NCBI RefSeq assembly: GCF_022229005.1 | Contig: NZ_JAKKFD010000026.1 | Location: 1 to 64,000 of the forward strand | Direction of reading: 5' to 3' | DNA: 64,000 bases | DNA from: Micromonospora trifolii | GTDB taxonomy: Bacteria > Actinomycetota > Actinomycetes > Mycobacteriales > Micromonosporaceae | In this document: piece after piece, positions 32,237-40,162 of the stretch | Layout: each line of letters starts with the position of its first letter | Position numbering within the stretch: the stretch's first letter is position 1 | The notes under the pieces: generated by a model | Seen by the model: only the letters and a program-made list of their open reading frames with translations | Database searches by the model: none | Told to the model about the DNA's origin: nothing | Translations under genes and position numbers: made by a program

Positions 32237-32884
32237 TCACGGCGCGAGGCCGGCCTGGATCGCCAGGATGGCGGCTCGTACGCGGTCGCGGCTGCCGGTC
32301 TTGGCCAGCACGTTTGTCACGTGGGTCTTGACGGTGCTCATGGACAGGTAGAGGCGTTCGGCGATCTCGTTGTTGTTGAGTCCGGCGCCGATCAGGGCAA
32401 GCACGTCGGTCTCCCGAGCGGTCAGCTGGTAGGCCGCCAACTCCAGGCGGGAGGCCGGGCCGGTCGCGCGGACCCGGTCGAGGACGGCGCCGGTGACCTC
32501 GGCGGACAGGACCGCCTCGCCGGCCGCGACGGTGCGCACCGCGGCGATCAGGTCGCGGGCGCTGGACCGCTTGAGCAGGAACCCGCGCGCGCCGGCGGCG
32601 ATGGCGTCCAGGACGTAGGCGTCGTCGTCGAAGGTGGTGACGACGATGACGGCCGGGGCGTGCGGGATCGTGGCCAGCTCGCGGGTGGCTTGCAGGCCGT
32701 CGAGCACCGGCATGCGGATGTCGACGAGGGCGACGTCGATGCGGGAGTCGCGACGTACGGCGTCGAGGAACTGTCGGCCGTCGGCCGCCTCGGCCGCGAC
32801 CTGGATGTCGGGTTGGGACCGCAGGATCAGGCTGAAGCCGTCCCGGACCAGCTCCTGGTCGTCGGCGATCGCGACGCGGATCAC
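32237..32884 (-). CDS. NarL-family response regulator
   Basis: This 215-residue regulator has a receiver domain (VAIADDQELVRDG, phospho-acceptor Asp in VALVDIRMPVLDG, switch Thr in VVTTFDDDAYV, Lys in GFLLKRSS). The LuxR-type helix-turn-helix follows (LTARETDVLALIGAGLNNNEIA, then TVKTHVTNVLAKTGSRDR). Its GTG start overlaps the kinase stop by 4 bp (GTGA), so the kinase at 32881-33984 is its partner. Targets are unknown. Confidence 0.92.
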   Translation of the reverse strand: MIRVAIADDQELVRDGFSLILRSQPDIQVAAEAADGRQFLDAVRRDSRIDVALVDIRMPVLDGLQATRELATIPHAPAVIVVTTFDDDAYVLDAIAAGARGFLLKRSSARDLIAAVRTVAAGEAVLSAEVTGAVLDRVRATGPASRLELAAYQLTARETDVLALIGAGLNNNEIAERLYLSMSTVKTHVTNVLAKTGSRDRVRAAILAIQAGLAP

Positions 32885-33984
32885 TTGTTCGCCACCGGCA
32901 GGTTGGCCTGGACCACGGTGCCACCGCCGGGGCGCTGGCTCAGCTCCCAGCTTCCGCCGCGCGCGGCGACGCGCTCCCCGATGCCGAGCAGGCCCGAGCC
33001 GCTCGTGGGTGCGCGGGGCGGCCCGACGCCGTCGTCGCTGATCCGCAGGCGGGCGTGGTCGCCGACACGGGCCAGCTCGACCCAGGCCACCGTGGCCTTC
33101 GCGTGACGGGCGATGTTGGTGAGGGCCTCCTGGGCGATGCGGTAGGCGGTCAACACGCCGATCTCGTCCAGGCCCGGCTCGGGGTCCAGTTGGACCCGCA
33201 CCGTCACGCCCTGCTGGCGCAGCGGCTGGGCGAGCAGTTCGTCGATGTCGGACAGGCGCGGTGGAGCACTCACCGCGATCGACGCGTCCGGATCGCGCAG
33301 GTGCACGACGAGCGTGTCCAACTCGCTCAGTGCGGTGCGGCCACTGCCCGCGATCGCCCGCAGCGCTGCCCCCGGGTCGGCACTGAGCTGGCCCGCCTCG
33401 GCCTGCACCACCATCGCGGTGACGTGGTGGCCGACCACGTCATGCAGCTCGCGGGCCAGGTTGGTGCGCTGTTCGAGCCAGGCGGCCTGGCCGCGAAGGT
33501 CGTCCGTCTCCAAGGTCAGGGCGTAGCCGCGTGACCACGATCGCATCAGGATCGCGAGGAGGTAGCCGGCCGTCACGAAGAAGAACGGCTGTTCGTACAC
33601 CCCTCGCTCGTTGACCAGCGCGGTGGTGAGGGCGCCGGCCGCGCCGATCAACCCACCTACCCATCCCAGCCAGGGGTGTCGGGCCGGGTCTTCGCAGACC
33701 GAGACGAACACCAGGCCGGCGGCCGCGAGGCCCAACTGCACCGACTCCCCGGTGCTCACGATCGCCACGAACCCGGCGCAGACCGCGAAGACCAGGGTTC
33801 GGTAGCGGGGGCGCAGCGCCGTGGCCCCGAGGCCGACCGGCAGCACCAGCCACGCCCAGCCCGCCGGCACGGACACGCCGTCCTCGACGGTCGTGACCAC
33901 GGCGGCGATGATCAAGCCAGCGACACCGTACGTGAGCCGGCGCACCCGCTCGGGGTCGCGCAACCGTTCGCGGATTCCAGTCAT
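32881..33984 (-). CDS. Sensor histidine kinase (HisKA_3/DesK type)
   Basis: This 367-residue membrane kinase has about five N-terminal helices (LTYGVAGLIIAAVV, VFAVCAGFVAIVS and others). The dimerisation H-box LARELHDVVGHHVTAMVVQAE holds the phospho-histidine. The ATPase domain has YRIAQEALTNIARHA, ISDDGVGPP and GSGLLGIGERVAARGG. There is no obvious extracellular sensor domain, so it probably senses the membrane or through its helices. It is translated just before the response regulator. Confidence 0.9.
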   Translation of the reverse strand: MTGIRERLRDPERVRRLTYGVAGLIIAAVVTTVEDGVSVPAGWAWLVLPVGLGATALRPRYRTLVFAVCAGFVAIVSTGESVQLGLAAAGLVFVSVCEDPARHPWLGWVGGLIGAAGALTTALVNERGVYEQPFFFVTAGYLLAILMRSWSRGYALTLETDDLRGQAAWLEQRTNLARELHDVVGHHVTAMVVQAEAGQLSADPGAALRAIAGSGRTALSELDTLVVHLRDPDASIAVSAPPRLSDIDELLAQPLRQQGVTVRVQLDPEPGLDEIGVLTAYRIAQEALTNIARHAKATVAWVELARVGDHARLRISDDGVGPPRAPTSGSGLLGIGERVAARGGSWELSQRPGGGTVVQANLPVANK

Positions 33985-34125
33985 CACCTGCACAGTCTCC
34001 GTGACCAGCCGGAAGACCGGCCAGTACCCAGGTACCGGATGGCACGGCACCCCGGTACCGCCCTCGGGACCAGATCGGCACCGCGGCACGTTCCGTGAAA
34101 ACGCTCACCGGACGACTCTGCGGAG

Positions 34126-34719
34126 GTGACTCTCGTCGACTCCCGCGCCGCCATCACCGTCGGCCCGCTTCGTACGGTTCCCAACTACATCACCGCCGTT
34201 CGCACGGTCGCCGCTGTGACCGTCGGTATCGTGGCCCTCGTCTCCGGTTCGGTGGCATTGATGGCGGTATCGTACGGTATCTACTGGCTCGGTGACGTGC
34301 TCGACGGCTGGGCCGCCCGCCGGCTCGGACAGGAAACCCGGGCCGGGGCCGTCTTCGACATCGTGAGCGACCGCGCGTGCACCGCCGTACTCTGCGTGGG
34401 CCTGGTCTCCCTCGTGCCGGACGTCGCGGTCGTGGCAGTGGTCTTCCTGCTCTCGTTCCTGGTGCTGGACACCATGCTGTCGCTGGCGTTCCTGTGCTGG
34501 CCGGTGCTCAGTCCCAACTACTTCCACCTGGTCGACCGGCGGGTGTGGGCGTGGAACTGGTCGCCAGTGGCCAAGGTCGCCAACACCGCCGGCGTCATCG
34601 GCGCCATCGCCTTCGGGCAGTACCTGCTCGCGCTGGGCGTCGCCGTCGCCGTCGTCGCCGTCAAGCTGTGGTCGGTCGCAGCTGTGGTCCGGCTGCTCGA
34701 ACGGGACGGTCGGGCGTGA
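34126..34719 (+). CDS. CDP-alcohol phosphatidyltransferase family protein
   Basis: This 197-residue membrane enzyme contains the complete motif DG-x2-AR-x8-G-x3-D-x3-D (DGWAARRLGQETRAGAVFDI, then VSD) at residues ~64-86. It transfers a phosphatidyl or phospho-alcohol group from a CDP-activated donor. Several helices follow. The acceptor alcohol is unknown. GTG at 34126 has GCGGAG ahead. Its stop overlaps the next gene's GTG by 4 bp. It lies between two unrelated two-component systems. Confidence 0.88.
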   Translation: MTLVDSRAAITVGPLRTVPNYITAVRTVAAVTVGIVALVSGSVALMAVSYGIYWLGDVLDGWAARRLGQETRAGAVFDIVSDRACTAVLCVGLVSLVPDVAVVAVVFLLSFLVLDTMLSLAFLCWPVLSPNYFHLVDRRVWAWNWSPVAKVANTAGVIGAIAFGQYLLALGVAVAVVAVKLWSVAAVVRLLERDGRA

Positions 34720-35189
34720 GCAGCCTCGCCGAGGCAGCGGTGGCGCTCGGCTACGGTGTCGCCTCGGCGCTCGTCCCGATCGTCAACGCCGAGGCCTTCG
34801 CGGTGGTCGCCGGGCATCGCGGCGGCCACGCCCTCGTCGCCGTCGTGGTCGCCCTGGCACTCGGGCAGACAGCCGGCAAGCTGCTGCTGTTCGAGTCGGC
34901 GCGTCGCGGATCGGGGCGACTGGCCCGGAAGGTCGCGAAACGGGGAAAGTCAGGTCGCGCGGCGGCTCGGGCCGCACGGTGGACCGAGCCGATCCGACGC
35001 TGGCTCTCCCGCCGCCGCACCGCCCTACCGACAGTGCTGGCCTCCGCCGCGGTCGGGGTTCCACCGTTGGCAGTCGTCAGTCTCGCCGCCGGCACCGCGG
35101 GCCTTCGACGCTGGGAGTTCGCCGTCGCCTGCCTGTCCGGGAGGGTGATCCGTTTCGCACTCCTCGTCCTGCCAGCGGTGCTGGCCTGA
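34716..35189 (+). CDS. Small DedA/VTT-like membrane protein
   Basis: This 157-residue protein has two hydrophobic segments at the N-terminus (ASALVPIVNAEAFAVVAG, LVAVVVALALGQTAGKLLLF), a basic central loop (RKVAKRGKSGRAAAR) and two further segments (LASAAVGVPPLAVVSLAAG, FALLVLPAVLA). The order and the GxxxGK-type motif (GQTAGKLLLFESAR) resemble SNARE-associated/DedA proteins. Overlapping GTGA with the phosphatidyltransferase suggests a joint role in lipid handling. The DedA assignment is moderate. Confidence 0.65.
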   Translation: MSSLAEAAVALGYGVASALVPIVNAEAFAVVAGHRGGHALVAVVVALALGQTAGKLLLFESARRGSGRLARKVAKRGKSGRAAARAARWTEPIRRWLSRRRTALPTVLASAAVGVPPLAVVSLAAGTAGLRRWEFAVACLSGRVIRFALLVLPAVLA

Positions 35190-35202
35190 CCCCGGCTCTC
35201 CG

Positions 35203-35874
35203 TCAGAGGAGCCGGCCGTCGTGGGCGAGCAGGGCGACCTGGGTACGGTTGTCGAGATCCAGCTTGGTCAGGATGTGCGAGACGTGGGCCTTCACCGTCG
35301 TCACGCTCATCAGCAGCTCGCTGGCGATCTCGGCGTTGGAGCGGCCCTGCGCGATGGCCAGCACGACGTCGCGTTCCCGGGGCGTGAGCACTGCCAGCCG
35401 CTCGTGCGCCTGCTCGTAGGACTCGGCCCCCGACGCGACCCGCTGCATCAGGCGGCGCGTCACGCCCGGAGACAGCATCGGGTTGCCGGCCGCGACAGCG
35501 CGGACCGCCTGGCTGATCTGCTCGGGCGGGGTGTCCTTGAGCAGGAAGCCGTTCGCACCGGCGCGGAGCGCTCGCACCACGTGCTCGTCGGTGTCGAACG
35601 TGGTGAGCACGATGATCTCGGGTGGCCGGTGGCGGCGGCGCAGGCGCTCGGTCGCGGTGATGCCGTTGACCCCGGGCATCCTGATGTCCATCAGCACCAC
35701 GTCCGGCAGGTGCCGGTCCACCGCCGTGATCGCTGCGGCGCCGTCGGCGGCCTCGCCCACCACGACGATCCCGTCGGCGCCGTCGAGCATCAGCGTGAGC
35801 ATTCCCCGTACGAGGGGATCGTCGTCGACGATGACGACCCGGATCGGACCCGTCACGTCGGCCACGGCAGCCAC
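35203..35874 (-). CDS. NarL-family response regulator
   Basis: This 223-residue regulator has a receiver domain (VVIVDDDPLVRGML, acceptor Asp in VVLMDIRMPGVNG, TTFDTDEHVV, GFLLKDTPP) and a LuxR-type DNA-binding domain (LTPRERDVVLAIAQGRSNAEIA, TVKAHVSHILTKLDLDNRTQ). It overlaps the end of its upstream kinase gene by 22 bp. A short hairpin (35192-35198 with 35209-35215) straddles its stop and may terminate. Confidence 0.92.
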   Translation of the reverse strand: MAAVADVTGPIRVVIVDDDPLVRGMLTLMLDGADGIVVVGEAADGAAAITAVDRHLPDVVLMDIRMPGVNGITATERLRRRHRPPEIIVLTTFDTDEHVVRALRAGANGFLLKDTPPEQISQAVRAVAAGNPMLSPGVTRRLMQRVASGAESYEQAHERLAVLTPRERDVVLAIAQGRSNAEIASELLMSVTTVKAHVSHILTKLDLDNRTQVALLAHDGRLL

Positions 35875-37019
35875 GCGGTGAGGTGGAACCGGCCCGCGGC
35901 GTCGACGTGGTGGGCGACCCGACCGCCGGTGAGCGCAGCCCGTTCGGCGAGGCCGATCAGGCCGGTACCGGCGTTACCTGTGGCACCGCTGTCGGGCGTG
36001 GTCGGGTTGCTCACAGCGATGCTCAGGCCGGAGCCGGGCGCGCCGCCGAGCACCAGCCGGACCGGCTGGCCGGCGGCGTGTTTGCGGGCGTTGGTCAGCG
36101 CCTCCTGCGCGATCCGGTACGCGGTGCGGCCGACCGTCGGGGGAATTTCGACCGGCGGGCCGAGTGGGTCGTCGACCTCGATCTGTTGCCCGGCGGCCCG
36201 CGCCTCGTCGACCAGGCGCGGCAGGTCGGCGAGGGTCTGCCCGGGGGGTGCGTCGGTCGGCGACTCGGCGTCGGCGCTGCGCAGCAGGGTGATGACCTCG
36301 CGCAGCTCGTCGAGGGCGTGGTGGGCGCTGGCCCGGATCACCCCGGCGGCGGCGCTGAGCCGCTCGGGCGGCGCGTCCGGCCGGTACTCCATCGCCCCGG
36401 CGGCCGCCGCCAGCAGGGACAGCCGGTGGGCCAGCACGTCGTGCATCTCCCGCGCGATCCGGTTGCGCTCCGCCGCCCGCGCCTCGTCGACCCGTCGTTC
36501 CTGCTCCTGCTCGGCCCGCCGGGCCCGGTCCCGCAGCGCCGCCAGCAGGGCGCTCCGGGCCTGCGCCCAGGTGCCCCAGCCGAGCAGGGCCGCGTAGGCG
36601 ACCGTCATCAACACCAGCCGCCACCCGTACGGCAGGCTGGGCACCGGCCGCCAGAACGCCTGCACCGCCTCACCCGCCACGCCGACCACCGCCACCGCCG
36701 CCGCCTGCCGAAACGGTCGGTTGCGGGCGATGAACAGCACCGCGAAGCTGGCCACCGGCGTGGCCACCGGAGACAGCGCGACGAGCACGCCGGCCAGCAC
36801 GCCACCGATCCGCGGACGGCGGATGGCCACCGGAACGAGGGCCAGGGCCGCCACCGCCAGTGCGACATCGACGCCGACCAGGCCGGCGGAGCTGGACCGG
36901 GTGGCCGACCACAGCATGGTCGCGACGAGGACGCCGATCGCCACTGTCGTCACGACCACCACGGAACGCCACGTCCGCGGCGGCTCGACCTCGCACGTCG
37001 CCGCATTCACACCGCGCAC
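35853..37019 (-). CDS. Sensor histidine kinase (HisKA_3 type)
   Basis: This 388-residue kinase has about five N-terminal membrane helices. The H-box RIAREMHDVLAHRLSLLAAA carries the phospho-histidine. The ATPase region has YRIAQEALTNARKHA and GTGLIGLAERAALTGG. GTG at 37019 is chosen because the region upstream is Pro/Arg-rich and unlikely to be coding. It is the partner of the overlapping regulator. It shares ~30-40% pattern with the kinase at 32881, but the two systems are independent. Confidence 0.88.
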   Translation of the reverse strand: MRGVNAATCEVEPPRTWRSVVVVTTVAIGVLVATMLWSATRSSSAGLVGVDVALAVAALALVPVAIRRPRIGGVLAGVLVALSPVATPVASFAVLFIARNRPFRQAAAVAVVGVAGEAVQAFWRPVPSLPYGWRLVLMTVAYAALLGWGTWAQARSALLAALRDRARRAEQEQERRVDEARAAERNRIAREMHDVLAHRLSLLAAAAGAMEYRPDAPPERLSAAAGVIRASAHHALDELREVITLLRSADAESPTDAPPGQTLADLPRLVDEARAAGQQIEVDDPLGPPVEIPPTVGRTAYRIAQEALTNARKHAAGQPVRLVLGGAPGSGLSIAVSNPTTPDSGATGNAGTGLIGLAERAALTGGRVAHHVDAAGRFHLTAWLPWPT

Positions 37020-37141
37020 GCTACTGGGCTCGCGGCCGGCCGGACCACCTCCTTTGGTAGTACGCCGAGCAGCCAGCGGACGTACCCGCCGCGGCGTCTG
37101 GACCGACGCGCCCGGCCCGGCCCGGTCCACAGACTCAGGCC

Positions 37142-37543
37142 ATGACGAACAACCTTCTCCTGGGACGGGCCGCGGTGACGGCCGGCGCGATTGTGGTGGC
37201 GGTGACCGAGTTCGCGCTCCTGCACTCGGCGGCCGGCGTCGACCTGGCGGTCAGGTCGGCAAACTCGACCCGCCAGGTCACTGTGGCATCGGTCATCGTG
37301 GCCACCGCGGTCGCGGCACTGGCCGGCTGGGCGCTGCTCGCGGTGCTGGAACGCCGCACCGACCGCTCCCGCGTCTGGTGGACCTCGATCGCTGTGGCCG
37401 TCCTGCTGCTGTCGCTGGTGCTCGGGCCACCGAGTGGCGTCGGCGGGGGAGCGAAGGCGACCCTCGCGCTGTTGCACCTGAGCGTCGGCGTCATCCTCAT
37501 CCTCGGCCTGCCCCGGTCGCGCCCGGCAGGGGCGAGCCGATGA
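37142..37543 (+). CDS. Four-helix membrane protein (DUF6069-like)
   Basis: This 133-residue protein has four hydrophobic segments (AAVTAGAIVVAVTEFALLH, VASVIVATAVAALAGWALLA, WTSIAVAVLLLSLVLGP, LALLHLSVGVILILGL). The layout matches small DUF6069-type actinobacterial membrane proteins. Function unknown. It is divergent from the HK/RR pair and overlaps the next gene by 4 bp (ATGA). Confidence 0.65.
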   Translation: MTNNLLLGRAAVTAGAIVVAVTEFALLHSAAGVDLAVRSANSTRQVTVASVIVATAVAALAGWALLAVLERRTDRSRVWWTSIAVAVLLLSLVLGPPSGVGGGAKATLALLHLSVGVILILGLPRSRPAGASR

Positions 37544-37995
37544 CCACGCTGACAGTTCGCAAGCAGGACGGAGCATTCGTCCTCGAGTCCGGGGCGCGCG
37601 CTTCGCTGCGGACCGGCTGGACCTGGCGGTGCGGCGAGATCCGCACTGGCACCGGCCGCTGGACTGTCGCACCGACCGACCGTCGACGCATCGGGTTCAC
37701 CTCCAGAGGCGAGCACGGCGTGCCGGTGCGGCTCGACCCGGGCCGGTCGCACGTGCCGGGGCCTGGCGGGGTCGCCCGCTGGGCGCCCGGTCGCTGCGGC
37801 GGTGAGCTGGTACGCGACGGACACCGCCTCGCGGTGCGCCTTCCCGGCCGACGCGGCGGTCCGATCCGTGTCGACGTCACCGGCGAGTGGGCCGAGCTGG
37901 AGTTGGTGGTGCTCACCGCCTGTTTCGCGCTGATGAGTCAGCGGCGGCGACGCACCCTCATCATGATGGCGGTCGTCAGCGCGGCGAGTGGGTGA
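37540..37995 (+). CDS. Hypothetical protein
   Basis: I do not recognise this 151-residue basic protein. It is beta-rich at the start (LTVRKQDGAFVLESGARASL, GRWTVAPTDRRRIGFTS) and ends with a hydrophobic helix (LELVVLTACFALMSQRRRRTL) and a short tail. The ATG at 37540 overlaps the preceding membrane protein's stop, so they form a translationally coupled pair. Confidence 0.55.
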   Translation: MTTLTVRKQDGAFVLESGARASLRTGWTWRCGEIRTGTGRWTVAPTDRRRIGFTSRGEHGVPVRLDPGRSHVPGPGGVARWAPGRCGGELVRDGHRLAVRLPGRRGGPIRVDVTGEWAELELVVLTACFALMSQRRRRTLIMMAVVSAASG

Positions 37996-38023
37996 CCGCC
38001 GGCCGGGCGGCGAGGGCGCGTGC

Positions 38024-38866
38024 TCAGACGATGCGACGGAGCACCGTCTCCACGGCGTCGATCAGCGGATCACCATCGGTCCGGGGGTGCCGGGCAAGAC
38101 CGAACTCGACGTCCGGCAGGACGGGCAGGGCATCCGTGTCGCGGCAGATCATGACCGGCTCGAGGTTCGCGGGCATGAGCGCCGCGACACCGAGCCCGGC
38201 CCGAACCGCAGCGAGCACCCCTACGAGGCTGTTGCTCTCGAAGGCCACCCGCCAACGCCGACCGGCACGCTCCAGCGCGTCCAGCACCGACGTACGCCAG
38301 GAGCAGGGGTTGGAGAAGAGCACCACCGGCAGCGGGTCGGCGCTCACATCCACACCCTGCCCGGTCGCCCAGACCAGCGGGGCACGCACCGTCCAGCGCG
38401 GCGGCCCGGGAATGTCCGGTACCGCGTCGAGCACGAGTTGGACACGGCCCGCGTCGTAGGCCTCCCGCATGGCGGCGTTGGAGCAGCTGAGCACCTCCAG
38501 CGTCGCGCCGGGATGCAGCCGGGCGAGGTCGGCGAGTGCCTGCGGAAGATGGGCCGCGGCGAGGTCTTCGAGCAGCCCGACGCCACAGTGGCCGGTGAGC
38601 GCGCGTCCGGTTTCGGCGAGCGCCTGTGCGGAGAGCGAGAGGATGCGTTCGGCGTAGGGCAGGAGTTCTTCGCCCGCCCGCGTCGGCGAGACACCGGACG
38701 ACGACCGGTGCAGCAGCGGGCGGCCGACGACGCTTTCGAGCCTGCGTAGCTGCTGGCTGAGACCGGGCTGGGTCTGCCCGAGCGCGGTGGCGGCACGGCT
38801 GATGCTGCCCTCTCGCACGGCGGCGACGAACGACCGCAGCAGGGTGCTCTCCAGGTCCCTGGCCAT
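38024..38866 (-). CDS. LysR-family transcriptional regulator
   Basis: This 280-residue regulator has the N-terminal LysR helix-turn-helix (LRSFVAAVREGSISRAATAL, GQTQPGLSQQLRRLESVVG) and a C-terminal periplasmic-binding-like effector domain (GVGLLEDLAAAHLPQALADL onward, LVLDAVPDIPG, LPVVLFSNPCSWRTS). It is divergent from the MFS gene at 38939, with inverted TTATG/CATAA half-sites between. It probably activates the exporter in response to its substrate. Confidence 0.9.
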   Translation of the reverse strand: MARDLESTLLRSFVAAVREGSISRAATALGQTQPGLSQQLRRLESVVGRPLLHRSSSGVSPTRAGEELLPYAERILSLSAQALAETGRALTGHCGVGLLEDLAAAHLPQALADLARLHPGATLEVLSCSNAAMREAYDAGRVQLVLDAVPDIPGPPRWTVRAPLVWATGQGVDVSADPLPVVLFSNPCSWRTSVLDALERAGRRWRVAFESNSLVGVLAAVRAGLGVAALMPANLEPVMICRDTDALPVLPDVEFGLARHPRTDGDPLIDAVETVLRRIV

Positions 38867-38912
38867 AAGCAGTCATTATGCCAACCTCAACAAGATGACG
38901 TCTTCTTATGGC
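38862..38912. promoter_or_regulatory. Candidate LysR binding half-sites
   Basis: GCCATAAG (38862-38869) and CTTATGGC (38905-38912) are perfect inverted arms. A third half-site CATTATGCC starts at 38874, forming CATAA-N7-TTATG with the first. The left arm overlaps the LysR start codon, allowing autoregulation. LysR sites commonly contain T-N11-A palindromes; assignment is by position. Confidence 0.45.
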
Positions 38913-38938
38913 ATGCGAGCGGAACTAGCGTCAACCGG

Positions 38939-40162
38939 GTGACCAGCTACCGGCAGGTGCTCGCCGTGCCAGGGATGGCACCGCTGCTGGGCGTCTCGTT
39001 GCTCGCCCGCACCGCGATAACGGCCGATGTGATGGCGCTGACCCTCTTCGTCGTCCTCGGCCTGGAGCTGAGCTATGCGGCAGCCGGTGGGGTGGCGGCG
39101 GCCCTGACCGCCGGAGTGGCGCTGGGCGGCCCGCTGCTCGGCCGCATGATCGACTCGCGGGGCCTGCGTCTCGTCCTGCTGGTGACAGTCACCGCGCAGG
39201 TCGTGTTCTGGCTGGGCGTGCCGGTCCTGCCGTACGGGTTGCTGCTGGTCGCCAGCTTCGTCGCGGGCCTGCTGATGGTGCCGGCCCAGGCGGTGAGCAG
39301 ACAGGCGATCGCCGCGATGACGACGGCGCAGCAGCGCCGGGCCGCGTTCGCGCTGGAATCGGTGCAGGGCGAACTGTCGTACATCGTGGGGCCGGCGGTG
39401 GTGATCCTGGGCGCCTCGACGGTGTCCCCCGACGTGGTGGCATGGGGGGTCGGCGCCGCGATCCTGGCCGGCGGCGTCGGAATCGCCCTGCTCAACCCAC
39501 CGATGCACGCCCAGGACGAGACGGACGCCGTCGCGGCCGAACGACCCCCACGCCGGCAGTGGCTGGACGCCAGGATGATCGCCGCGCTGACGATGGCGTT
39601 CGGGACGACGACGCTGCTCAGCGGCGTCGACCTCGCCATCGTCGCCACACTGCGGGAGGCAGGTCAGGTGTCCTGGGCCGCCGTGGTCGTCGTGGTGTTC
39701 GGCGTGTCGTCGGTCATCGGCGGGCTGGTCTACGGCGCGCTGACTCGGCCACTGCCCACCTGGCTGCTGCTCGCCCTCCTCGGGCTCGTGACGATTCCCG
39801 CCGGGCTGGCCCACGACTGGCGGTGGTTGTGTGTGGCCATCGTCGGCAGCGGACTACTTACCGCGCCGACCCTCGGCACCGTGGCCGATGCGGTGAGCCG
39901 CCTGGCGCCGCCCGGTGTGCGCGGCGAGGTGACGGGTCTGCAATCGTCCGCGCAGAGCGCCGGTTTCGCGCTCGGATCCCCGCTCGTCGGTGTGGCGATC
40001 GACCTCTCCGTACCGGCGGGCGGTTTCGTGGCGGCGGGCCTTGCCGGCCTCACCGCCGCGGGGACCGGATACCTGCTGTCCCGCCGCTCGCCCGCGCGAC
40101 AGCGCCGCCGGACGATGCCTGAGCCCGGCGCAGGCCGGCCAACACTTTCGAAACGGCCCTAG
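38939..40162 (+). CDS. MFS transporter
   Basis: This 407-residue permease has about 12 hydrophobic helices with a charged mid-loop (HAQDETDAVAAERPPRRQW). The conserved loop between helices 2 and 3 reads GGPLLGRMIDSRGLR, matching the G-x-x-x-D-R-x-G-R signature. The start is GTG at 38939. Substrate unknown, possibly a drug or sugar exporter under control of the divergent LysR gene. Its stop TAG shares four bases (CTAG) with the convergent MFS gene's stop. Confidence 0.88.
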   Translation: MTSYRQVLAVPGMAPLLGVSLLARTAITADVMALTLFVVLGLELSYAAAGGVAAALTAGVALGGPLLGRMIDSRGLRLVLLVTVTAQVVFWLGVPVLPYGLLLVASFVAGLLMVPAQAVSRQAIAAMTTAQQRRAAFALESVQGELSYIVGPAVVILGASTVSPDVVAWGVGAAILAGGVGIALLNPPMHAQDETDAVAAERPPRRQWLDARMIAALTMAFGTTTLLSGVDLAIVATLREAGQVSWAAVVVVVFGVSSVIGGLVYGALTRPLPTWLLLALLGLVTIPAGLAHDWRWLCVAIVGSGLLTAPTLGTVADAVSRLAPPGVRGEVTGLQSSAQSAGFALGSPLVGVAIDLSVPAGGFVAAGLAGLTAAGTGYLLSRRSPARQRRRTMPEPGAGRPTLSKRP

